Shown: positions 42,676-55,874 of the stretch, one piece after another | Numbering within the stretch: position 1 is the first letter of the stretch | Layout of the letters: every line of letters begins with the position of its first letter | Assembly: GCF_016924775.1 (NCBI RefSeq) | Contig: NZ_JAFFTD010000004.1 | Span: forward strand, 49,704-113,703 | Source of the DNA: [Mycoplasma] gypis | GTDB lineage: Bacteria > Bacillota_I > Bacilli_A > Mycoplasmatales > Metamycoplasmataceae | DNA length: 64,000 nt | Reading direction: 5' to 3' | Translations under genes and position numbers: made by a program | The notes under the pieces: model-generated | What the model saw: the letters and a program-made list of their open reading frames with translations, nothing else | The model's database searches: none | Told to the model about the DNA's origin: nothing

Positions 42676-43335
42676 ATGTTATTTGATACAAGAAACGAAC
42701 AAACAGATGTAACAATAAATGTGGACAATACTCAACAAAAAGCAAAAGCTTCAGGTCTACAAAAAGCAATGTTTTACGGAATGATGATAATTGCAACAAT
42801 ACCAACATTTGGTGCAATTTGAATTATTCCCATTAAAATAAAAAATAGATTTAATGAAATGCAAGTTAAAGTTCAAGAAGCAAGTTCAGGAATTCAAGCT
42901 GCACAAGCAAAACGTCGTGCTGCCTTAACAAAAGTTATGGATGCAGTTAAGGGTTACAAAAATCACGAAAGCGATGTTTTAAAAACAGTTACTCAATATC
43001 GTGCAAAAATCGATTCAATTAATAAAAATACTGATATTCAAACAACTCAAAATATCTTAGATAGTGTTAGCGCCGGATTACAATTAACTTTTGAACAATA
43101 TCCAGATTTAAAAGCAGACCGTATGTATATGCAATTTAGTAATGAAGCTATTTTACAAGAAGATGAAATTTATGCAGCACGTCGTTTATACAACAAACAC
43201 GTAACTGAATTTAATCAAAAACTTTATACATTTCCAAAAATAGTAATTGCAGACCGTATGCAACTATATAACTTACCTTTCTTTACAGCAACAGAATTAG
43301 AAAGAGCTGATGTTGATACATCATCAATTATTTAA
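42676..43335 (+). CDS. lemA: LemA family protein
   Basis: LemA proteins are membrane-anchored helical proteins of unclear role. The 219-aa protein has a hydrophobic segment at about 32-52 and then the LemA domain: KNRFNEMQVKVQEASSGIQAAQAKRRAALTKVMDAVKGY, a helical bundle, and AARRLYNKHVTEFNQKLYTFP near 175-195 followed by the usual FF near the end. AAAGGAGA precedes the ATG. It is the last gene of the operon starting at the RNase J-like gene, with a clear terminator. Confidence 0.88.
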
Positions 43336-43343
43336 TAAAAAGC

Positions 43344-43366
43344 AAAAGCGCATTGCGCTTTTTTTA
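43344..43366 (+). terminator. Terminator of lemA
   Basis: Stem AAAAGCGCA/TGCGCTTTT with a T run. Confidence 0.85.
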
Positions 43367-43400
43367 TGTAATTTTGCGCTTTTTGTATAAAATTTAAACT

Positions 43401-44075
43401 ATGACAATTACTGTAGAAGATTTATGAATTAACATTTTTGTTTTATTAGCAGGTTATATTATAGGATCTGTAAGTGGTTCTTTAATTCTTGCCAAAATAA
43501 CAGGCAAAGAAGATATTCGCAATAAAGGTTCAAAAAACGCAGGATCTACTAACGCCTTAAGAGTATACGGCAAAAAATTTGGAATGCTTACCTTTGCATT
43601 TGATGTCTTAAAATCACTTGTCCCAGTCTATATTGCGTTTGGGTTTAAATATTTAGGCGGAGTTGCCGAAAGCATTATTCCACTTCTTGCTGGTTTAGGA
43701 GCACTCATAGGTCATATTTTCCCTATATTTTTTAAATTTAAAGGTGGAAAAGGTGCAGCTTGTTTTCTAGGGATGGTAATAAGTTTAAATGTTATTTTAT
43801 TATTAGTTGGAATTATCATCTTTGTGTCAATAGTTTGATATACAAAATATGTATCACTGGGATCATTAATTGCACCATTTATCTTAGCTTGTCTTAGTTT
43901 TATTTATTGAATTGCAGCAGGACCACTTGGTTTTATCGGTTGAGGTTTAAATGACTATTGATGATTAGCAAACGGAGTAATTATGCTAATAGGTGATTTA
44001 TTCGTTATTGTAATGCATCGTAGCAATATTCACCGTTTAATTGAACACAAAGAAAACAAATTAAAACTAAAATAA
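43401..44075 (+). CDS. plsY: Acyl-phosphate:glycerol-3-phosphate acyltransferase
   Basis: PlsY adds the first acyl chain to glycerol-3-phosphate in phospholipid synthesis. The 224-aa protein has about five to six membrane helices and the three PlsY motifs: GSVSGSLILAK plus NKGSKNAGSTNALRVYGKKFG, then GHIFPIFFKFKGGKGAA, and HRSNIHRLIEHKENKL at the C terminus. Several TGA codons are Trp. No Shine-Dalgarno is evident before the ATG. Transcription probably starts in the short gap after the lemA terminator. Confidence 0.93.
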
Positions 44076-44104
44076 AAATAGCCCTTTAAAAGGCTATAAA
44101 GTGA

Positions 44105-44140
44105 CAAAAAAACATTGGAATAAAAACCAATGTTTTTTTT
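44105..44140. terminator. Bidirectional terminator between plsY and a convergent gene
   Basis: Stem AACATTGG/CCAATGTT with A tracts on one side and T tracts on the other, so it can serve both strands. A second stem without a T run (TAGCC/GGCTA) precedes it. Confidence 0.85.
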
Positions 44141-44141
44141 A

Positions 44142-44822
44142 TTAATTATCTTTTTTAATGGCAATATATTCATTAGTTGTGTATGCTAAGTTTTTGTGGT
44201 TAGGCATTAAACCGTAAACAGCAAAAACTGATGTTAAAGCAAGGAAAATTCACATTGCAAAGAACACTAAATAAGAATAAACAACTTTTGATTTTCATAC
44301 ATCGTAAGCACTTGTATATTGACTATCTTTTAAGACATCGGCAAGATAGTTATTGTTCTCAAAAATATTTTCTTCTCAGAAAAATAAGAAAACAATCATT
44401 GCAATTAAGAAAGCGAAAGCAATAATTCCTAAAATTCACATTCTTTTGTATAAAGAATTGGTTTTAAGAATGTAGTTTTTAGCTTCAAGAATTTCTTTAT
44501 CACCTTTAGACACAAATAATAAATTTAAAGATTTCAAAGCTTTCATTTTAATTTGACGTTGTTTTAAATATCAATAATTAGTTACATATAATGTGATTGG
44601 AGCAACAATAAAACCGGTCACAAATAAACTAATTAAGATTGGATACATACGTATGAAATATACTGAAAATACACGATTTTGAGTATCACTGTTGTCATAG
44701 TTTGCACTAAATTCATTGATTTGAATTGAATTGAAAACAGCACTAATAATTAAAGCCACTAAACACAAGACGCTAAATATTAAAACAGAAACATTAATTT
44801 TTCTTAATGAAGAAAATTTCAT
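44142..44822 (-). CDS. Hypothetical four-helix membrane protein
   Basis: An unrecognised 226-aa protein with four hydrophobic segments (about 11-30, 55-78, 125-147, 185-208), so both termini are probably on the same side. TGA codons are Trp. No signal or catalytic motif is seen. It starts 5 bp after the pepA stop without its own Shine-Dalgarno, so it is probably expressed by coupling to pepA. The placement gives no clear functional hint. Confidence 0.6.
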
Positions 44823-44827
44823 ATTAA

Positions 44828-46183
<1,356 letters not shown>

Positions 46184-46198
46184 AATTTCTCCTTAAAA

Positions 46199-48610
46199 TT
46201 ATTTACATATAAAGTTTAGTATAGCACTTTCCTTATATATAACTTTGATTATTTGTTTATTTTCTAAATGTTTTTTAACACTTTCGATATTTTTAGCATT
46301 TTCTATTACTTCATCAGCACTTCAGTCTTTCTTAATACCAATTTCTCCTCGAACTTTTCCATTAACTTGAACACCAATGTAAGTAATTTTTTCAAGAATT
46401 TTTTCTGTGTTAGCAACAGGTCATTTTTGATCTTTTATTTGTGCGAATCCAAGAGTTTCAAGTAGTTCTTCGCTGATGTGAGGTGCAAAAGGACTAAGTA
46501 GAATTAAAAAGGTTTTTAAAATGCAAAAATCATGAATTTGCTCTACTTTTGCAAGCGAGTTAATGAATACCATCATTTTTGATATTGCAATATTGAACTT
46601 AAGCTTTTCAATATTGTCAGTAATTTCATTAATTAAGATATTGATTTCAGATTCAATTTCTTGATTAACTTCTTTAGAAATACCATTGCCAAATACACGA
46701 AGTACTTGAGTATTAACTCTTTCTAATCATTTTCTGATTCCATTAATTGAATCTTCACTTCAAGCCTTTGTATCAGTTAACGGACCCATAAACATTTCAT
46801 ACACTCTAAGTGTGTCAGCTCCAAGGCTTTCGACAATATCATCAGGATTAATAACATTTCCTAATGATTTAGACATTTTCTGCCCGTCAGTTCCTAGAAT
46901 CATTCCCTGGTTTACAAGTTTAAAGAAAGGTTCTTCAGTAGGAACTACACCGATATTAAATAAGAAACGGTGTCAGAAGCGAGCATATAACAAGTGCAAT
47001 GTTGCGTGTTCCTGACCACCAATATATAAATCAACGGGTAGTCATTTTTTAAATCTTTGCATTGCTTCAGGTGAATCTAATTTTTCATATGAACCATCAG
47101 CATTTTTAAGAATATAAGCTAAGAAATATCAACTTGATCCAGCTCATTGTGGCATTGTATTTGTGTCGTGACGATACTTTTTGCCATCAATTTCAACATA
47201 TAATCAATCTTTTAAATTAGCTAGTGGACTTTCTCCGGTTCCTGAAGGTTTAATATTTGTTGTTTTAGGCAGCACAACAATATCATCCACAAGTTTGATA
47301 TTACCTTCTTCGTCAAAAAGAACAGGGAAAGGTTCACCTCAGTATCTTTGTCTTGAAAAAATTCAATCTCTTAGACGATATTTTGTTTTGATACTTCCTA
47401 AATTATTAGCTACTAAATATTCATTGATTTTAGCTTTGGCTTCTTCATTTTTTAAGCCATTTAAGAATTCAGAGTTTATGTGTACACCATCACCAGCAAA
47501 AGCTTGATTTTCAATATTGCCTTCAATAACTTGATTTAGTGGTAATTGATATTTTTTAGCAAATTCAAAATCTCTTTGATCGTGCGCGGGCACAGCCATA
47601 ACTGCTCCAGTTCCATAACTATTTAATACATAGTCAGCAACATAGACAGGAAGTTTTTTACCATTTACAGGGTTAATAACATATAAACCAGTAAATGCCC
47701 CATTTTTTGAACGACTTTCGTTGCTTCTTTCAATTGAAGAAAGTTTTGTGGTTTCTTCAATTAATTTTTCGACTTCTTTTTTGTGTTCTTCAGTAGTCAT
47801 TTCAAGAATATTTTCATATTCTGGAGCAACACAAACATAACTTACGCCAAAGATTGTATCGGCACGTGTTGTAAAAACATTTAGATATTGATCTAAGTTA
47901 GAAAACTTAAATTTAATTTCAGTACCAACACTCTTACCAATTCAATTTCTTTGTAATGATTTTAGAGAATCAGTTCAATCTAAATTTTCCAACCCTTGTA
48001 GTAGTTCTTCAGCATAATCAGTAATTTTTAAAACTCATTGACGCATTGGTTTTTTAACAACAGGAAATTCACCGCGTTCTGAAACCATTTGACCATTTTT
48101 TTCTAAAATTTCTTCATTTGCTAAAACAGTACCAAGCCCTTCACATCAGTTAACATCGACATTTTCAATGCTTGCTAACCCTTTTTCATAAAGTTTTTTG
48201 AAGATTCATTGAGTTTGAACATAGTATTTTGGATCAGTGGTATTAATTTCTTTGTCAAAATCATAGCTAAAACCAAGCATTTTTACTTGTCGACGGAAAT
48301 TGTTAATGTTCTTTTCTGTAAAAATTTCTGGGTCATTTCCGGTTTTTAATGCGTATTGTTCAGCAGGTAAACCAAAAGCATCTCATCCGATTGGGTGTAA
48401 AACATCATAACCATTTAAACGTTTATAACGCGAAATAATATCGGTAGCTGTATATCCTTCTGGGTGTCCAACGTGTAAACCAGCACCTGATGGGTACGGA
48501 AACATATCAAGAATGTAGGCTTTTTTATCTGAATTATTAGTTGTTTTAAAAGCTTGAGTTTCATCTCATATTTTTTGTCATTTTTTTTCAATTTCTTTGT
48601 GGTTATACAT
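46199..48610 (-). CDS. leuS: Leucyl-tRNA synthetase
   Basis: A class I synthetase of 803 aa that charges tRNA-Leu. Visible: [17 protein letters not shown] (HIGH-type motif), the CP1 editing domain with TTRADTIFG and [12 protein letters not shown] (editing Asp kept), the KMSKS motif in [10 protein letters not shown], and a C-terminal tRNA-binding region. The editing domain is intact, unlike in some mycoplasmas. Many TGA codons are Trp. An in-frame ATG five codons upstream (48625) is an alternative start; the ATG at 48610 begins [11 protein letters not shown] as in other LeuS. Confidence 0.95.
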
Positions 48611-48792
48611 ACTGTTTTTTTCCATTCCTATTGATTTAGTTGAATATTTTTATTCTTGCCAATATTTTTTTTAAAATATCATTTTTAAAGCTCAATAATC
48701 AAATATTTTTTGCTTTTATATGATATATTTAATATAAATAATTATATATTAGATTTTACTTACAAATAATTAAAAAAACAATAAGGAGAAAC

Positions 48793-49761
48793 ATGGCTAA
48801 AAATACTTACAAAGAAGCCGTTAAAGCAATTGAAGAAGCGCAGAATATCTTCATTTTTCACCACATCAGACCTGATGGGGACTGTTTAGGATCACAATTT
48901 GGACTAAAAGAATTGATTAAATTAAATTATCCAGACAAAAATGTTTACGCCATTGGAGATACAATTGGATTATTTCCATTCATGAATTTTGTTCACGATA
49001 AAATCGAAGACATTCCTGAAGAACATTTTCAAAATTCATTAGGAGTTGTTGTTGATGCTAACTCATCAAATCGTATTCAAGATGTTAACTTAATTTTAGA
49101 AAAACGTTTTACAAAAACATTAAGAATTGATCATCATCCAGTTAATCCCGATATTGATTATGATTACACATGAGAAGATAATGAATATGCAGCAAGTGGA
49201 GAACAAATTGCTTATATTGCGATGAAAGCTAAATGAAAACTTAATAAAAAAGCTGCACAATGTTGTTATTTAGCAATCAATACAGATAGTGGAAGATTCC
49301 AATTTGAAAGCGTTGTAAAAAGAACTTTTGATGTTACAAGCTATTTACACAATGCAAAAGATTTCCGTGTATATGATGTTAACTTACCTTTATCACGTCG
49401 TGAAGAACAAAAAGTTCGTTTTATGGCTTATGTTTTATTAAATTACCGTGCTGAAGATCAAGTTCTTTGATTCCATGTAACTAAAAAAATTCAAAAGAAA
49501 TTCAAACTTGATGAAAACCAAGCAAACGATGTCAATATCCTAGCAAATATTGGGGATTGTAAAATTTGGGTATTCTTCATTGATCAAGCTGATGGAAGTA
49601 TTCGGGTAAGAATTAGATCAAATGGAATTTGAATCAATCACATTGCCGCTAACTGACGTGGTGGCGGACACGAATGTGCTTCGGGCGCTAATGTTAGAAA
49701 CAAACATGAAATGAAAAAATTACTTAACGATTTAAAGGAAGAAATAAAAAAATATGCTTAA
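48793..49761 (+). CDS. DHH-family phosphoesterase, first of a tandem pair
   Basis: A 322-aa NrnA/MgpA-like DHH-DHHA1 phosphoesterase, the type that degrades nanoRNA, pAp or cyclic dinucleotides. The metal motifs are HHIRPDGDCLGSQ near the N terminus, VVDANSS, RIDHHPVN (the DHH signature) and TDSGRF. The DHHA1 substrate motif is WRGGGHECASGA near 290. TGA codons are Trp. AAGGAGA precedes the ATG. It overlaps the second copy by 8 bp. The two paralogues share FHHIRPDGDCLGSQFG exactly. Confidence 0.88.
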
Positions 49762-50749
49762 TAAAGAAGAAAAAATCCAAGTTTTCAAAGAAATAGAAAA
49801 TAAAATTCAAAAAGCTGAAAACATTGTTATTTTTCACCACATCAGACCAGATGGAGACTGTTTAGGATCACAATTTGGTTTTAAAGAATTAATTAAAGCT
49901 AATTTCCCAGATAAAAAAGTGTATACAATTGGTGACCCTAAAGGATTATTCCCTTATTTAAATCTTGATTTTGAGGAACTAAAAAAAGAAAAATTACCAA
50001 ACAGTTTAGCAATCATTGTTGATGCAAACTTTAAAGAAAGAATTGAGTGCCGTGAATACTTAGATAATAATTACTTTGATGAAGTTATTAGAATTGATCA
50101 CCACCCAAACGATGATGACTTAAATGCTTCATTGGTTTGAGTAGAAAAAGAATCACCAGCAGCAGCTCAACAAGTTGCTGAAATAGCAATTTGACTAAAT
50201 TGAAAAATTACTCCAAGAGCAGCAACAATGTTATTCTTAGGAATTTATACAGACAGTGTTAGATTAACAACCAATTTAACTAACGAAAGAACCATGTCAA
50301 TTGTTTCGAAACTTTGAGATGCTGGTTGTCAAAAAGATTTAATCTTCGAAAACATGGCAAAAAAATCATTAAGTGATATTAGAATTGATGCCTTTATTCA
50401 ATCAAACATGAAAATTGAAGATAAAGTTGTAAGTTTTTACTTCGATTTAGAACAACAACGTAAATTAGGAATTACAGATCCTTTAAAAGCAAATCGTCCC
50501 TATACTCTTGCAAACATTGATGATAATAAAATTTGAGTATTCTTTACTCAAGAATCAGACGATCCAACTCACATTCGTTGCGAATTTCGTTCGAATGGAG
50601 CATGTGTAAGAAACGTTGCTCTTAAATGAGGCGGTGGTGGACATCATAGAGCAAGTGGCGCAGTCTTAAATGATGAAAAATTAATAAATTCAGTAATTGA
50701 AGATTGTAAAAAAGAAGTTTTAAATTTAAAAGACTACGATAATTTATAG
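49754..50749 (+). CDS. DHH-family phosphoesterase, second of a tandem pair
   Basis: A 331-aa paralogue of the preceding protein with the same domain order. HHIRPDGDCLGSQ, IVDANF, RIDHHPND and TDSVRL supply the metal ligands, and GGGGHHRASGA is the DHHA1 motif, so both members look catalytically intact. The pair probably arose by local duplication, perhaps with split substrates such as pAp/nanoRNA against cyclic dinucleotides; that split is inference. TGA codons are Trp. AAGGAAG lies before the ATG inside the upstream gene. Confidence 0.88.
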
Positions 50750-50755
50750 TTTTAT

Positions 50756-50780
50756 AGCACAGTATTACTGTGCTTTTTTA
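50756..50780 (+). terminator. Terminator of the DHH pair
   Basis: Stem AGCACAG/CTGTGCT, loop TATTA, then a T run. Confidence 0.85.
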
Positions 50781-50784
50781 TTTC

Positions 50785-51618
50785 TTTTAAAACCTAAATT
50801 TTGCTTTTTTGCAAAAAATTATTAGACAAAAAATTCTTTAACTTATTTTTTATAACTTTTTTGTAAAATGTGTGTATTAACAAAAGAAAATATAAAGTGA
50901 TAAAAATAATAAGTAAAAAGGAATAAAAAGAAGTAACAATAATAAAATAAAAATTAATTCAGAAATGTAAAAAGCAATTATTGATTTTAAAGCTATTAGT
51001 AACCCCCCTTTTTTTAAAGACAAATATTTAACGTTAAAGATGAAGAACATTTTTTTAGAATTTGTTTTTTCTTTTCCATTGGCTGTAAAATACAAACCAA
51101 AATAAGTGAGTTTAAACACTATGCTTTGAAAAGATATTAACTTAATCTTCAAAGGAATGGATTTGATGATAATGTAATTTATACTCTTTACAACAATCGT
51201 ATAAAGCAATCAATAATTCGTTGTATTAAAGAAATTGATAAAAATATAGATATTGAAAATGTTATTTTTATGTACATAACCCTGAACTAAAAAAGTCTTA
51301 TAAAATTTATTTTTAAAAAATGAAATTATAGAAATTTGAACAAGCAAAACGCTTTGAAGTTATGTTTCAAATAACAAACAATATTTTAAGGAATTAAAAA
51401 GTGTAATATAAAGATCTTTTAAATGTATTCAAGTTGAAAAAGTCTTGATAATGATTCATTTAAAAAGAATGGACTAGTAGCATCAATTGCTGGTTATTTA
51501 ATAGCGGTAAAAGAGTAAAAATATGCTTTATAAAAAGTTGCTAAAAAATCCGAAAAAGAGTTCGAAGAATATTAAAAAAGACGATGTTAAAAAAGTTTAT
51601 TATAGTGAAAAAAATAAT
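50785..51618. other. Stop-riddled remnant region
   Basis: About 830 bp without a convincing gene. Short plus-strand fragments such as VIYTLYNNRIKQSIIRCIKEIDKNIDIENV and EQAKRFEVMFQITNN are protein-like but interrupted by stops in all frames even with TGA as Trp. A hydrophobic minus-strand frame (50877-51209) has no start signals and I do not count it. I read this as a decayed gene or mobile element of unknown type. Confidence 0.4.
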
Positions 51619-51645
51619 AAAAAAGCGGGGTAACCCGCTTTTTTA
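51619..51645. terminator. Bidirectional terminator before the D-hydroxyacid dehydrogenase gene
   Basis: Stem GCGGG/CCCGC with A/T tracts on both sides; it lies just past the stop of the minus-strand gene. Confidence 0.8.
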
Positions 51646-51654
51646 TTCACTTTA

Positions 51655-52641
51655 CTAAATTTTGTTTTTACAGTCGCATGTTTCGCATAGTTCTTTTAAA
51701 TTATTGTAAGTGATTTCAACCATGTTAGCAACAGCTTCATCTGTATAACTTCCGATGTGTGGTGTTACTAAAACTCTTGGGTATAAATCTAATAATTGTT
51801 TGAATGTGTCATCTTCAATTTCGTTTAGTTTTTTCCCTAGGTATGTTTTTTCGTTTCAGAAAACGTCAATACCAATTCCTCTTAATTTGTTTGATTTAAC
51901 AGCTTCTAGCAATGCTTCTTGGTCTTGAATTTGTCCACGTGATGCGTTAATTAAGATTGCTCCATCTTTCATTTTAGAAATTAATTCTTTGTTAATGAAT
52001 TTGTCGTTTTGACCTTTGATGTAAGGCATGTGGAATACAACGATGTCACTTTTTGCTAATAGTTCATCAAGTGAAACGTATTCAAGAATTTCTTTTGCAT
52101 TTTCATTTGGATATGGATCATAACCTAAAACTTTAGCATTCATTCCTGCAAACATTTTTGCTGTTGTGAATCCAATTTTCCCAGTTCCAACGATTCCTAC
52201 TACTGAGTTTTTTTGTTCTTGTGAAAATCCAAAACTATCAAAAGTAAAATCATAGTTTTTAGCTTTGTAGCTAAAGTGTGCAATGTTTCTTGATAGACTT
52301 AAAGCCATTGTAAAAGCAACTTCAGAAATTGCTGATGGTGAGTAGCTTGGCACTCTTGCCATTTGAATTCCTAAATCATGTCCTTTATTTACATCCATGT
52401 GATCAAAACCAGCTGTTCTAGTTAGAACATATTTAATGTTGTAAGATTTAATTTTTTCTAAAACGTTAGTGTTAACTTTATCGCTTGCACGACAGATAAC
52501 AGCATCAAAACCTTTTGTAATTTCAACGTTATCTTCGTTTAGTGCTTCGCTTTTTAATGTTAATTCGTAATTAAAATCTTTGTTTAATCTTTCGAAAATT
52601 GGAGCTTCAACTTCTCTAACTCCAAAACAAATAACTTTCAT
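51655..52641 (-). CDS. D-2-hydroxyacid dehydrogenase, probably D-lactate dehydrogenase
   Basis: A 328-aa NAD-dependent dehydrogenase of the D-isomer 2-hydroxyacid family. The NAD site reads [17 protein letters not shown] (GxGxxG, about 145-160) with a following YDPYP. The catalytic Arg lies in NASRGQ, the Glu region follows, and the His is in [11 protein letters not shown]. One TGA near 51856 is Trp. It would regenerate NAD by reducing pyruvate to D-lactate. A carrier gene lies 10 bp upstream on the same strand, which suggests substrate or product transport. Confidence 0.85.
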
Positions 52642-52651
52642 CTTTTACCTC

Positions 52652-53788
52652 TTAAATAAATGCAGCTTGTGAAGCAACGATTCAAAGTGGCATCATAACA
52701 ACTGCAAGTAATGTTGTAAGTGCTGAACATTTTGCAGCATATTCTTCATTAACTTTAAATTGCATTGCATAAGCAATAACAACAGTAGCAGGTGGAACAG
52801 CAGCAAAGATTACCATTGATGCTGAAATAGCTTTGTTTACTAATCCAGCGTGGTTTAATCCAAACATTACTAAAAATACTAATAATGGAATTAAGATAAG
52901 TTTTTGAACAGCAAAAATTCAAACTCATTTATCTTTAACAGCTGAAGATAGTTTTGTACCTGCAAGTGTCATTCCGATTGATAATCAAACAAGTGGTGAT
53001 GCAAGACCTTTTAGATATGTTAAAGGTTTGAAAATGTAAGGCATTGTTACACTAAATTCAAATCATCCTTTATTACCACTTGTAAAGTTTTTATCAAATG
53101 ATGATGCTCCTGGAATTAATTGAGTTAGTCATAGAACTAAACCAATGAATGTAGCGATAACAATAGGGTTAAGGAATGCTGTTTTTAATGATTTTTTAAT
53201 GTTTTGTTTGTCCATTTTTAGGCCAGACATAATCATAAAACAGTATGAATATAAGAAAATACGGTAAGGTATTGTTCAGATATTAGCGGCGATGACTCCA
53301 CCGTCTTTTTCATATAATGAACTAATGATTGGAAGTCCGAAGAATGTTACTGATCCAAAAATTAGCATCATTCACATAACTAAAGCTTTAGATTCAACAG
53401 CTGTTCCACCGTTTTCTAGTTTTTTACCTAGAATTTTTGGTATAAATTGTGGAACGAATTTTATTCAAAGTTTAGAAATAATTAATAGAACTATATAGAA
53501 AGCGAACGACACTCCTAAAATAATTCCTTGTTGCTTTAGATCATTTAATGAAATTGATTTCATGAAACCAGTTATAGCTAATGCTGGTAAAGCAACTTTA
53601 AGAACTACAGAGTTTAAAACTGCTTTTCACTCAGTTTTAAACACGTGAAGTTTTACTAATGCATAACCTAATGCAATAATAAAAATTGTTGATATTATGG
53701 CACCTCACATACCGGTATTGCTTAAAGTACTAATTAAAGCACCTTTAACAGTAACGGGTTGGGTACTATCCATTTGTGTTATAAACAA
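52652..53788 (-). CDS. AEC-family membrane carrier (auxin efflux/malate permease type)
   Basis: A 378-aa integral membrane protein with about ten hydrophobic segments in two five-helix repeats, typical of the AEC family, whose bacterial members move malate or other organic anions. PPATVVIAYAMQFK near the C terminus is a family-like segment. I place the start at a TTG (53788) because AGAAAGG lies 7 bp before it; the in-frame ATG five codons later has no ribosome site at a suitable distance. TGA codons are Trp. It precedes the D-hydroxyacid dehydrogenase, so lactate or malate exchange is plausible. Confidence 0.78.
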
Positions 53789-53925
53789 TTTATTGCCTTT
53801 CTAATGAAAAATTTATTATTTTTGATTAATAAATAAGTAAAAAAAATTACTCGTTTAATATTATATATTTAATTAAATAAACATAAAAAAATTAGTGATT
53901 TTTGATGTTATCATAAGTTTTTGCA

Positions 53926-53950
53926 CAAAAAAAACAACCATTTTGGTTGC
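53926..53950 (-). terminator. Terminator of the ABC exporter operon
   Basis: Stem AACAACCA/TGGTTGCTT-type pairing with loop TTT and a minus-strand T run, about 11 bp past the permease stop. Confidence 0.75.
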
Positions 53951-53960
53951 TTTCTAGCGT

Positions 53961-54815
53961 TTATCTTGTTGCGTAAAATTTATTTCTTGAAAAGAATGTT
54001 AATAAAATTACTACTAGTGTTGCTGCTGCAGCATATACGAAGCAAACTCACCAATCAATATTTTGTCCAAATAAATGAATGAATGTTGTATCGTGAATAT
54101 TAGGCAATTCTGTTAAACCTACTAACTTAAATAAGTTTGCAATTTGTGTCATTGGTAATATTGAAAATAATTCACCAATTCAGCTTGGAATTTTTGAAAG
54201 GTCAACAAAAGCTCCAATGATGAAACCTGATAAAACACTTAAACCAGCAGAAATAGCACTAAAAGCTCCTGTGTTTCTTACTCTTCTTAATAAAAATGAC
54301 ATAAATGAAGAGTTAACAATTGAACCAAATAAAATAAGTCCTAAAAAAGAGAAAAATTTATCAGCTGTTAATCACAATGTGTTGTTAACTCATAAAGTTT
54401 TATTAACTGCAAGAATAATAATGCAAACGATAAAGATAACAAGAGTTAAAACAAAATTTAGAAGAACGTTAAAGATTAAATAACTAAAACGTACTGTTGA
54501 TGTTTTTACTGGTGTAATGTAAATATCATTAAGAATTTTTCTTTCAACGTCATTAACCATAACTCCACTTAAAGTAATTGAGTTGGTTAAAACTGTGGTT
54601 GATAAAACTCCAACAATCATTAAAATATCAGCATAGTGATTTTTTAAATCTTCTGAAAGATTATTGGGCAATGAACGGATAAAAATATTTCTTGCAAAAA
54701 GAAGAAAAATAGCGATCGCGAAAAAAGGTGACATAAATGTAAAAAACATTCTTTTCGGATCTTTTAAAAAACAAAGAATATTTCTTTTTGTTAGTTGTAA
54801 AATTTGACTAATCAT
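53961..54815 (-). CDS. ABC-2 type transporter permease
   Basis: A 284-aa membrane protein with six hydrophobic segments, the ABC-2 exporter layout. KDPKRMFFTFMSPFFAIAIF begins the first helix. LSGVMVNDVERKILNDIYITPVK is the cytoplasmic coupling segment between helices 2 and 3, and AGLSVLSGFIIGAFVDLSKIPSW is a typical late loop. TGA codons are Trp. It overlaps the ATPase gene by 8 bp, so the two form one transporter. The substrate is unknown; such pairs export drugs, lipids or peptides. Confidence 0.85.
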
Positions 54816-55746
54816 TTTGGATATTCCCTTCTGTAACGTTTAAAAACACCTCATCCATTGTTCCCTTATAAAATTCATAATCTTCGATAAACTCAATATT
54901 TTCTTTTAAAAATTGAGAACCTTTTTCAAAATTTTCAAATTCAAAAGTAAGTTTGTTATCAATATTTTTTGAGTCTTGATGTCTAGCTTTTCAATCTTCA
55001 TTCGCTTTATAAACAATAAGTTTAGTTTTTGAATATATAGATTTTAATTGAGCCGGTGTTCCGTGTTCTAGAATTTCACCTGATTTAATAATAATTACAC
55101 GGTCGCAATTATCCGCTTCTTCCATGTAATGAGTGGTTAACATAATTGTTAAATTTCTTTGTTTTTGAATTTGATTTAAAATTTTTCAAACCAGTTTTCT
55201 TGAGTTTGGATCTAAGCCTGTTGTGGGTTCGTCAAGAAATAGAATTGATGGTTTATGTACCAAAGCTCTTGCAATATCTACACGACGTTTTTGTCCCCCT
55301 GACAATTTTGCGTAAGGTCTGTTGCGAATTTCTTCAAGTTGAAATTCTTTAATAATGTCTTCAACAACATCTTTTACAGTAGTGTCTTTGAAAAAACCTT
55401 TATATAATGAAGCGCGAACCATTAAGTTTTCATAAACTGACAAAATTGGGTCCATGATTGATTCTTGAAAAACAATTCCAACTTCATTACGTATTTTGGT
55501 TATATCTTTATCAATATTTTGACCTGAGATTAGAACGGTTCCAGAATCTCTTTTTAGTAGGCCTAAAATAATGTTTAATGTTGTTGTTTTTCCAGCTCCG
55601 TTAAGACCTAAAAAACCAAATAACTCACCTTTTTTTATACTAAAAGAAATCCCCTTCAAAGCTTGGTTTTTTTTGAAAGTTTTTACAAGATTTTCAATGT
55701 ATACAACATCATCTTCACTAGGTGTATTGTTTTGTTTTGGTACCAC
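54808..55746 (-). CDS. ABC transporter ATP-binding protein, exporter type
   Basis: The ATPase partner of the ABC-2 permease, 312 aa. Walker A is GLNGAGKTTT near residue 48, the Q-loop FQES near 94, the signature LSGGQKRR near 148, Walker B ILFLDEP with the D-loop TTGLDP near 170, and the H-loop in TTHYMEE. A C-terminal regulatory extension of about 90 residues follows. GTG is the start: AAGGAG lies 5 nt before it at 55746 and no ATG is nearby. TGA codons are Trp. Confidence 0.9.
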
Positions 55747-55874
55747 TTTTACTCCTTTTTTTATAATACTTATAATTAATTAATTATATATCAATTAGTC
55801 TTATAATAGTTATTTATGATTTAAAATCAACAAAAAGCTCTATAAAAAATGGAATTAAAACAGATTTTATTTTT

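Noticed and set aside
50877..51209. 110-codon hydrophobic minus-strand ORF
   Set aside because: It has no ribosome site and no tryptophan, and it lies opposite degenerate plus-strand fragments. The composition is explained by A-rich DNA read backwards.
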